A DNA stretch of 64,000 nt from Kappaphycus alvarezii (taxonomy: Eukaryota > Rhodophyta > Florideophyceae > Gigartinales > Solieriaceae): NCBI GenBank assembly GCA_002205965.3, contig NADL03000451.1:930001-994000 (forward strand). The letters are read 5' to 3'. A model generated the notes under the pieces. That model was not told where the DNA came from and did no database searches. It saw nothing but the letters and a program-made list of their open reading frames with translations. Shown in pieces: positions 1 through 9,307 of this stretch. The position numbers and the translations under genes were made by a program. How positions within the stretch are numbered: the stretch's first letter is position 1; every line of letters starts with the position of its first letter.

Positions 1-2974
1 GTTGTCTTCCCAAATTTGTGCCATCTTGACTTTGATACCCAATTGCAGTAGGAGGTTCCTTGTACGTGCGACCGCTCTCACACATTCGGACATTGCAATA
101 TATTCCCCTCTGCGGTAGAAAGTGCAGTCACGCTCTGCTTTACCGAGCGCCAAGCAACACATCCCCCTAGAACCTTGATCAGATATCCTGTAGTGGACTT
201 CCGACTTCCATGCTCACCAGCCCAATCTGAGTCCACGTATGCCTCAATTTCATGCTCAAAGCTCTCTTAACTACCCCAATGTTAATCCGTATTGAGTAGT
301 ACCGCGAATGTACCTCATCAACCGTTTTGCTGCCACCCAGTGGTGCTTTGCAGGATCTTGTACTTTTGACAGAGCAGCGATACTGCGAAAGTAATGTCTG
401 GGCGCGAATGTCTTGCCAAGTAAAGAAGATACGATTAGCTCCCTATTGGTAGCTTATCCATTTCCATTCGCTCTTCTTCGTCTAGAGGCCCATTGGCGGA
501 GATTGACAAAAAAATTTGATGCCATTGGAGTACTGACAGGTCTGCAGGTTCCCATGCCGAACCTTTCCAGTATGCGCTGTGCATATTCCCTGCGACACCG
601 TCATTGTACGTCCATCGTTCGATCGTTCGAACTTACAAGGAAAAACTTCAAGGGTCCTAAGTCCGTAATTTTGAAGTCACACATGAGATCCTCCTTCGTC
701 TTGGTCACTTCGGCCTTCGATGTGCTCATGATAACCCATGTCATCAACATAAACCAGCAAGACAACTTGGCTACGACCAGATCCACGGACAAAGACGCAA
801 TCCTGCGCTTAGCTCCTTAAACCGAGCTTCTGCAAGGCACTCTTAGTTTGTTGAACCATTCCTTGGACTCTGCTTTAGACCATGCAGGCTTTTCTGTAAT
901 TTGTAAACATTTTGCGTTGGGTCATGCCTTGGGCAGGCGTACGTAAACCTCCTCCTCGAGGTCACCGTTGAGAAATGCCGTTTGGAAATCAACGAGTTCT
1001 ATGGTCGCCTTCCTATGAAGCATCACTGAAATAGCTGTAAGTGCAACTTCCAGTCAACTACATAGTCGATGCCGTACTTCTGTAAGTTTGTGTACGATAA
1101 GACGTGCCTTGAACCTCTTACCTCTCCGTCAGCGCCAAGCTTTCGTTTAAAAATAAACTTGGTTGAAATAGCATGCCAGTTCCCCGGCAATTTGCTGACT
1201 TCAGTGTACCAGATTCCATAATTGAAGTCATCTCCTCCTGAACAGCATCCTTCCATTTCTGCCTATCATCACTATTCATCGCCTCAGAGTAGGATAAGGC
1301 CTTTTCCATTGCCAGTGCGGTGAATTCCTCATTGAATCGAATCGGTGGCTGACGATTTCGAGGAGGTTTGCGCCTTACTGTTTCCTCCGTAGATCTTTCG
1401 ATGGACTCTCCAGCTGGTTCCGCTTCATCGTTTCCAAATGACAATGTTTCAGGTATGTGCTCAAGAATTGAAAACTTTTCGTTGAGTTCTTGACCATCGA
1501 GATTCTTTTCTTCGGAAAACGGTGAACGTGGTCCTGCTCCTCCTCACCGACAAACTCTCCTCCTCCAGCGAAAGACTGTAGTGAGGGAGCGCCAGCAGCA
1601 CTGGGTGTACTGGGAGCATTAGATGATACATTCTCCTCATGTATATCTCTCTCGCATCGAGACCGCTGAGACTGTAGTCCCGAGTAAATTTCTGCTTCCT
1701 ATAGTAGTTCTCTCCATCCCAGAGCGGGAAATGTAGTCTCAACCACGCGACAGTGGCGAGATGTTACGACAATAGCGTCCCTCTCAAGCCAAACACGGTA
1801 CTTTCCGTAGCTGAGAGAACCAAGCAGTACTCCCCGCTTGGCTTTCGGTTGTAGTTTACGCCTCTTTATGTCTGGAACTCGCACCCATACAAGGCTTCCA
1901 AAGACCGTAGGTGAGCGACGTTAGGGACTCTCCGGTGAGTTCTTTCTGAGGTGTTTTATCCTTACCGGACTTTGGAATACAATTTCGAGCAGAAGTCGAG
2001 TCATTAAACACTCGGCCCAGAAATCTTTTGGCATACCAGACTGGAATAGCATGGCGCGAATTGTTCTCATTGATTGTGCGATTAACTTGCTCTGCGCGTC
2101 CATTTTCGGCTGGTGTGTATGGGCTGAGTGTTTGAGCTCAATTCCTAGTGGCTCCAATGCTTTCACCGCCTTGGAGTAGTCAGTCTTCATCGCACCATCC
2201 ATGGTGATTTTCTTTACCCTGTTCCCAGACTGGCGTTCGACCCATGCGACGTATTTTCGAGCTCTTCTGCGGCATTGTTCTTGCGGGCGATTGGTACCGC
2301 GCGAATGTATCCTGTAGCTTCATCCAGGAACGTTACATAGTACTTGCTCCCTCCAGTGACTCAACCCCATGTGAGCCACGTCTGTATGTATTGAAGCACC
2401 AGGGATCTGGCAAATATTCGTTCTAGGATACATTGGACCATTTTCCATCTTACCTTCAATGCAAGGTTCGCAGAGTTCACTGTTTGCTTTTTCGCAAAGT
2501 CAATCCAGCTACTGACTTGAGCTTTTGCATACGAGCAATAACATTCTTGTCTGCATGGCAAAGTCTTTGATGCCATAGGTCTAACCCACTGACTTTTTCT
2601 ATGGCTGCTCTTACTGCTTCGCCTTTCGCGAACTTCATCAGCGGCATCATGTAGGTGTTGTTCAGGCGCTGGCCAGTACCGATTACTTCTCCGTTTCTCA
2701 CCACTGACACCTTTTCTGCGTCGAACTCCACTTTGTACCGTCGTCGCATAGCTGCGACACTGAAATAAGATTTGACGCAAGGTCTGGAACGCACAGTACA
2801 TGATCTAGATGAAGTGTCTCATCTTGACTTCCAAGGCCTACTGCACACTTTCCAGTACCCGTTGGCAAAGTAACTTGGTCTGTCGCAGTTGAAACCAAGG
2901 TTGACACATCTCTCGACATGTTTTTCAAAAGGTTCTCATCGTTAACCATATGTTTTGTGCATCCGGAATCAACT
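1..2974 (-). pseudogene. pol: copia pol: protease, integrase, reverse transcriptase, RNase H (partial)
   Basis: The protease signature ALVDSGCTKHM is present, with the DSG codons at 2962-2970. A GAG-pre-integrase motif (LWHQRLCHADKNV) lies near 2540-2580. The integrase core covers about 1920-2470 and is shifted in places. The linker to RT shows EAMNSDDRQKWKDAVQEEM near 1280. The RT catalytic YVDDM is at 737-751. RNase H shows DSDWAG and RKSTTGY with WRSVKQSV near 130-240. These are textbook copia motifs, but they are scattered over several frames with a stop in the RT region. The 3' end is missing because the window starts inside RNase H. Confidence 0.88.
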
Positions 2975-3776
2975 AATGCAGTCGCGGCCGCCCTTGCCGG
3001 ACCATGTGCGCGCGCTCACCTTCTTGCCGACGACCTCGGCTCCCTTTCTTTCTCAAGTCAGCCTTGCGTTTTCTACACTCAGACTTGCGGTGTCCTTTCT
3101 TGTTGCAGTACCAGCAAACAACATCCTTGAGATCAATATTGTAAGCTTGTTCGCTATGCTCGGCACCATCCATTCTTGGACTACCTGTGGATCCCGTAGC
3201 TCCACGCAGTGCCGCATATTCTTGGAGCATTCTACTTGAGGCACCCGCCCATGTAAGTGCTTCTTTTGTCTGCAATGCGGCTATGACCGCCGCATACTTG
3301 GCACCAGCGTTCGTAGAGAAAGACTGGAAAAACAACGTAACCAGAAGAGACTCATCTATGCCTGCGTTCATAGCGTGCAGTTTCGCAGACAGCTGTTCGT
3401 ATTCCGCGATGTAAAGTTCCATTGCCTGTCCTTCGTATCGAAGTTTGGCGATGGGGTCTGAATGCTAGCCTTGTTAAATGTGGATACTCCAGCGTACCGC
3501 TCCTTGAGGGCGTTCCACATGTCTTTTGGACTGTCAGCAAAACGAATAACAGCTGCCAGCGGAATATCCCCGAGTCCGCGAGAATCACGCTGCATGCCTT
3601 GTTCTTGCATGCCCTTTGGGTTTCAGTCAAAGGCTCAGAATAGCTGGTAGATATAGCATCCAGGGCATCCTTCTCCATCAACAGCGCCTTGACCCGCGCC
3701 TGCCAGAACTGGAAATTATCCTGGCCCCCGTTGAACTGAGGAATGGAGTCTGACTTCTCCCTGTGAGCGCCATCAT
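2975..3776 (-). pseudogene. gag: copia gag: UBN2-type capsid plus CCHC zinc knuckle, frameshifted
   Basis: This would encode the capsid and nucleocapsid protein of the element. After the ATG at 3776 the conserved start (DSIPQFNGGQDNFQFWQARV) lies in a shifted frame. A UBN2-type stretch (SPKDMWNALKERYAGVSTF) follows, again in another frame near 3500. The last 150 residues are open and hold the knuckle CWYCNKKGHRKSEC at 3075-3116, followed by a basic tail. At least two frame changes break the gene. Confidence 0.85.
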
Positions 3777-4149
3777 GGCTCGCTCAACCTTCATAGCGGG
3801 TGCTCCGCGTGCAACATGGCTGCGAACCCTTTGAGCCGATCCCGGCTCGAAACATGCCCACTCTCCATATCTTTGTCACGATAGAGAGACCTGCCTGACA
3901 GCATCGTAGACTTGTGCTTGGTTTGCGCAGGTGCGTCTGGGCCCATAACCTGTAGGACAATCCGTCCAAAGTGAAGGTTGAGATAGGTTTTGGTTGATGA
4001 ACGAGACGTGTGTCCGATGAGTGACTCCGCTGTTGGTTCGAGCGGTTGAGTTTACCGGATGTTTGCGCAGCTTAAATAGCAAAGAGGAAACCCACCTGTC
4101 GGAATAATTCCGCTGACTTGACAAGAATTCAAATATTCAAACAATCAGC

Positions 4150-4260
4150 TACTGTACTGCGCGTCGAACTGTAACCGCTCCGTGTTCCACGCTATCAATA
4201 CTGTACTGCGCGCCCAACTGTAACCGCTCTGTATTTCACACTATGACTACTGTACTGCAG
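4150..4260. repeat. Tandem 49-bp repeat, two full copies and a partial third
   Basis: Units begin at 4150, 4199 and 4248 with TACTGTACTGCGCG (the third diverges after TACTGTACTGC). The two full units differ at a handful of positions. They sit just outside the gag end of the copia element. The leading TACTGTAC also recurs elsewhere in this window. Confidence 0.8.
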
Positions 4261-6354
4261 TCATACTGTATGATGCATGTGGAAGGCGCACGCGCCAAGT
4301 TTCACACTCAACACTCCATTTCACAAACCCCCATCGCAAACAGCATCCCTACACGCCCCCGCACCCACCCTCGACTCCGCCCTGCTCACCCCGCATCACA
4401 CAGAAAAACACCGCTGACTACCCCAACGCAACGCAAAGTCACCGCGAAACTCCGCTCTCCCCTTTCCTCTATCACCTCCTATGTGCCCTGCGCCTACAAT
4501 ATTCATGCCGTGTCCCACCCATCCCTCATCCCTCACCTTCTTTCCCACCGTCGCCTCCATCCCATCACACCCCGCTGTCTCGCCGCGTAATGTCCGAATA
4601 GCAGTCTCCTTCACGCCACCACTGCCCACAACATCCTTCCCGTCTCTTTTTTCCCACATACAGCTTTGCGTTCCTTGTCAATAGATGCCCGTTGTAATTC
4701 TCGTCAATCATTATATACAGATCAGCAATTGTCACAAGTCGCCGTCCATCGCACTTCAGTTTACAAACCAAGCGCCGGGGGTCAGGCAACGTGCTGTGGT
4801 CCTTGTAAAGTATCGCTTCTCCTTCGCATGATCCGTGACCACCCAGAGTTCGTTGTACGGGGTATGAAGCTGGTTGAATCCCCGTTCACGCTCAGAACGT
4901 CTTCATGCGTCACGTAGCAGTGTCAACGTTGATGCTGTCGTGATGGGAACTGCAGCGTCAATGCACAGTCGGTGAGTGTTAGGTTAGATATTGGTCCAAC
5001 AGGGCCTGCTGGGAGGGTCTGGGATGTAAAAACACGTCCACAAGACCAGACTCGGAATATATGTGCGTGTGACGCCCAGATTTCTTGCTATTGACATTAA
5101 AGTAGGTCTCTGAGGGATTACTGTGCAAGAAAGTGCTGGGTTCGAAGGTACCGAACGGTCATACCGCAACAGAATGGAACCAGACAAGCGAAATGGGGAG
5201 GGGAGATCACACTATGACACATCAACGAAAGAGATGAGGAGGGTGTGGAAACTGCGCTTTAACAGAGTCCGAAGTCCATCCATTGGTATCTAAAACACTG
5301 CCTGAAGCTGCCATGCTACCGGACGAGGTAGACAGAGAAAGCCCCAAAAAAAGGTCACTCTTGTGCACCGGTGATCAACGGCTTCGTCAACTATCGCACC
5401 GGCTGCCTTGTGCTAATTATGCAGCCTTGTTTCCTTCTCATCGAATGCAATTCTAAATATGCACTTTGCATGGGAAATCAGTGCTACCATGAGAAGGCTC
5501 TTAGATCTGTTCGATGAGTTCGAGACCCCCGTCTGTGCTTACTGGCCCTTCCAGTCAGTCAGCGCTGGGCTCTCCTCCGCAACAACGTAGTGCTCATTTT
5601 AGCGGGCCAAAACTTGCAGAGTCAGCGAGTGAAACCAATATTCGCAGCCCTCTGAAAATTTTTGAATCAGTCGATTGTGGTTTTCTTGAGTACTTCGGGA
5701 TAGAGTCGAATGATTCTTCCAAAAATATAACTCCTTAACCTGCCCCTCTTAACGCTTAACAAACTAGACGAGCTTTTTTTCGCCGAGAAAGCGAGCTGAT
5801 ATTTGTCAGGTCTTTCCTCGTCGGATTTCACTTATGTCATGCTCCACGCATTGGCAGTGCCCTCAGACACCCCTCAACATGAAGTGAGTGGTCTCAAGCT
5901 TGCTCTTTCGCGCATGTAGCTTCCCTTTTTTAATTGAGATTGCGGATAGCAAAATGAGCCGTCACGTCTGTTTTGGGACAGAGGAACCACCACCCTCCCG
6001 GATTATGAATGGCACCGGTGTCGCCCGACCCCGAACCCCTGCGTAAAACATACCGTCCCCACAAATGCGGCCTCAACACATGCCGGCGAGGGCCTGCCGC
6101 AATTGATACCAAGAAGGCACAACTCAGTGCAGCTCGTTTTTCCTTCTGATTTAACCTGTCGCTTTTCCAAGTGCTGGTTACGAGGCTTACCTGCAAATCA
6201 CATGGCCGCATAGGTAAGCGGAGCGACTGGAGTTACAAATGCAAGCGAGATCAAGGTCTGCAGTAATAGTTTAAACAATATTAATTTGGGTTCTTGTGAA
6301 ATAATCATTTTTTTCATTCAGTAGCGGGTGGTCGTCAAATGATGTCATACGAGG
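4261..6354. other. Gene-free stretch; no supported gene
   Basis: From 4290 to 4660 the plus strand is very C-rich and pyrimidine-rich, which creates long but compositionally biased open frames on both strands. A short plus-strand frame at 5514-5738 (74 residues, Ser/Pro-rich start) and a minus-strand frame at 5930-6211 have no recognisable domain. Nothing here can be supported as a gene. Confidence 0.5.
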
Positions 6355-6490
6355 GGGAATATTCTGCCTGGGAGAGACCCTCGGGAGACCCTCGCCGTAA
6401 CACGGCATACGAGCGAGTAGAGCGGCAGCAACACTGGACCAAATGGCGTAGCTGAAGCGCTGCAGAATTTGCCCCCTGGTTTCTCAACAG
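6355..6490 (-). mobile_element. LINE 3'-end relic
   Basis: The minus strand encodes QRFSYAIWSSVAAALLARMP. This parallels the last coding residues of the better LINE copy at 49.3 kb (QKLSYAIWSKSAASVICRAP). It is therefore a short tail of the same family, the typical product of 5'-truncated insertion. The MITE that starts at 6526 lies just upstream of it on the minus strand. Confidence 0.6.
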
Positions 6491-6525
6491 TACTGATCTG
6501 ACGATCTTAGCTCATGCAATACCTA

Positions 6526-7576
6526 GTGTCTATCCGACCAAGCACTGTCCTCATATGAGGCACGCTTTGTCCTCATATGAGGACAATTTCCGTTACATTT
6601 TGGAAAGGTAAATGTTTTGGAAGCCCGAAATTTTTACTGGAAAGAGGTTTTTTATGTTTAGTTACAGTACAGTAATTTTTACTGTACATGCGCCCGTTTC
6701 TGAAACCCCCCACGATAATACGAACTATTTTACCTTCCAAAATGAAGTCGTTTTCACAACTTCTTGCGAGGAGCGGAAGCTGGTGAGGGAAAACTGCTCT
6801 ATCCTTCACCGAGGTCAACAATCTTGAAAAGTTTGTTTTGATCGGCCATGTACACTCATGAACCTTGAAATTGGTCCCCACCGTCCTCCCTATCTTACTG
6901 ACCTCCTCAAGTTTTGTTTTCGCTCTTCTCGGCGCTCGCGCTGAACTTGGCGCGGCGCCGGATCTATGTCCGCTCGCATGTCCTGGCGACGGAACAACCA
7001 TGACTCAAGATCTCTTGCTGCACCGTTGTTGCTGATGGTTATTTCGAGTGGATTGTCGTCCCGCGCCCCCAGCGCACGTGGGACGACCTGGGAAGACGTG
7101 TAAGGACGGCTCTTCCACTCGAACAGGGTTTCCAAAGTTCGCTGTTTCCTATCGCTTTCAACCTACTGTCTTTGTCACAGTCTCCGAAGGAACGTGGTCT
7201 GCGCAGCCCTGTCAGTCCGTCGGCAAGTTCGTTCGTCCGGAGTTTTCTTCGTCTTGGTTGTCGTTGTCTGTAAGTTCGCATGTTTACACTAGAAGTTTTT
7301 CAGCTGTCTGGATCCCGTATTTAGATGGTGGAATTTTTTTCTAGTCCCCTTTGTCCTGGTTGGAGTGGGTGATGGTTCAGCCGTCGCCTGGAGATGTTCT
7401 CAGTCTTCTAGTGTAACCACTACCTGTACGGTTCAGGTTATTGAACACATTAAAAGATTCCCCCCCCCCCATGAACTAATGCGGAGGGACAAGAAATGCG
7501 CTGAGGTAAAGAATTTTGTATTGAAAAAGAAGTGCTAAAAGTAGTCCTCATATGAGGACAACGGTCCAATAGACAC
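6526..7576 (+). mobile_element. MITE copy 1 (TIR GTGTCTAT, TA target site), carrying a nested insertion
   Basis: Both ends read GTGTCTAT followed by YSGACC in inverted orientation and are flanked by TA on each side, as for a TA-inserting transposon. Subterminal regions carry the palindrome TCCTCATATGAGGA. The sequence outside the nested insert matches the reverse complement of 55787-56245 almost base for base, which defines a family. No coding capacity is present, so it is non-autonomous. Confidence 0.85.
6864..7469. mobile_element. About 600-bp insertion inside MITE copy 1
   Basis: Compared with the intact MITE at 55.8 kb, this block interrupts the shared sequence exactly at CATGAAC, which occurs on both sides (6857-6863 and 7470-7476) and looks like a 7-bp target duplication. 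The right end is a run of ten C. The block is purine-rich on the minus strand and holds no convincing gene. Its class is unknown; a retroposed sequence or solo terminal repeat is possible. Confidence 0.6.
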
Positions 7577-7578
7577 TA

Positions 7579-9307
7579 GCTAAAGTGAACACAGACAGAC
7601 CGACCGTCATCATTATAGGAACTGCTGTTACAACAAATGCTTTTCGGGCCGAACCGTTTTGCGTGCTTGCCAGCTTGCACACTATTTTAGCGCTGACGGT
7701 CTACTTGTCATACTGTTTAAAGCAAGGAGTCGCAAGAGTTTTGTTCTTGGGTGGGGCGGACAAAAGAAATGGATGGATTTCATGAGGACCTGGGAATTGC
7801 GGTCAAGGCCCCGAGTTTTCCCAAAAATTACTTCGTTCACCTTAGTCACTAAGTGAGTCCACATGTTTCATTACTAAGGCTTCGTAACGCAATAGTTTTG
7901 CAAATACTTCTGTAAATTGCCCAAATTTTCCCTCCTAGTAACGGTCTATTCGCTGGTGCAACAGATGGAGTTGAAGATTGTGACATGCTGCAGGCATGCA
8001 GTAATCAAGTTGCATACATATTCCTTCGCATTTCTGGGGGATGTGAAGAGCCCTTTTGCACGTCCACTCCGGAAGGCCTGATCTCAACCTGCTCAGCGAC
8101 CTGACGTATTGCATAGGTAAGTAAAACGCTGACTACAAACAAATGGATGGGTACTCTCACCGTGGAAAATGAGCTTTAAAGAACAAAAATGATAGCGTCA
8201 GGAAACACGTATGGCATCTGCAAGGTGGCGAAGCATAGACAGATCTCTCCATTAGAGTAGCTGAAGCTCTTTCTTGAAGAGTTGACCCGGACACAGCGCG
8301 TAAATATCACAACTCAACTCCGTCGAAACTGTTCGTCAGCGAATCCATCATGGCCTTTGCGCGATCATCTGTTCCTCCGCTGTCATGTCGATTATCCCCG
8401 GTGCAAGTTGCATGGGCCAACTTATTAGCTTCTAACAGGAAATCCAGGTTCGTTTCAGAGAATTTCCAACTTGAGGAAACGACCGGATAGGTATACCTGT
8501 GGGCAAATAACCCTTACAGCAAGGAGATTCTGTTTATCATCAGTCTACCCCTAATCCTCTGTTCTGTAAAACCAGGGCGATTCAACGTTTCGGGCTATTA
8601 CGTGTTGGTAGTGATACCCAGCCTGCCAAGAATTCATACCATGGCAGTGTTATGGCAGTGCATCTGTAGATGCGTCCTATGCCGTCCAGTATTACAGGAC
8701 TCGCGTATGTGAATGGATACTGGTCCAGGATCACGGATCGCTTGGCACGATTCGGGCCTGGTAATGAATTGCTGTTCCCTTTGGGAATTGAGTGATCCAT
8801 TGTTGTTGCTGAACGCGTTGAATTGCCAAATGCGACGTCCCGCCCAACGTCACGTTTAACATCCAAAGGGTTTGAGTTCATCTGGAATCTGTGAGCCAGG
8901 TAGCCAAAGGTACTTCTGCCATAGGATTGTAAGTTGTGTGCTTTAAGTATGCTCTTTGACATGATGCGTTTCTACAGATTTGGTTCCCCAGGTATCCGAA
9001 GACGCAGGCATCCGGAGACAACTGACCAAGCCGTAAACAATTAAGGCCTGCCATCTAAGACATGGCACGATGGGTGGCAATATGATTCAAAAGTTTCCCC
9101 TTGTATAGTAAGGAGAAGCCATGCCCGTTCGTTGAGTGGCCTCAAATGCTAAGGTTAGCTTGATACCCCCGTCACACAATACCCGCAAATCTGGCAGGGT
9201 AGCTACGGTTCCAAGGCGACCATGATATTCTGACTTCTCAAAGTGCCTGCTTGGCATCTCCGAGCCATTTCGGACCTACGTACTTAACCAGCCTATCTAA
9301 GGAGCCC
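7579..9307. other. Gene-free stretch downstream of the glucosidase gene
   Basis: Only short unrelated frames are present, the longest being 126 residues on the minus strand at 8582-8962, without recognisable domain or composition. No repeat or RNA gene was recognised. This is taken as intergenic sequence beyond the 3' end of the GH31 gene. Confidence 0.5.

Larger units (their letters stand above)
1..3790 (-). mobile_element. Ty1/copia-type LTR retrotransposon, internal region, broken, cut by window start
   Basis: The minus strand carries, in copia order, a gag with a CCHC knuckle, an aspartic protease, a GAG-pre-integrase and integrase, reverse transcriptase, and RNase H. The integrase-before-RT order defines copia rather than gypsy. 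The RNase H part runs off the left edge, so the 3' LTR is outside the window. No 5' LTR or primer-binding site could be fixed to the right of the gag. Every domain is split by frame changes and some internal stops, so the copy is unlikely to be active as read. Confidence 0.9.

Noticed and set aside
4025..4050. GGTTCGAGCGG resembling a tRNA T loop next to the copia element, possibly a primer-binding region
   Set aside because: No cloverleaf can be drawn and no TGG-type primer site with adjacent LTR end could be placed.
4243..4590. Pro/His/Ser-rich plus-strand frame and its minus-strand counterpart
   Set aside because: Both follow from a C-rich tract and lack any domain; composition alone keeps the frames open.
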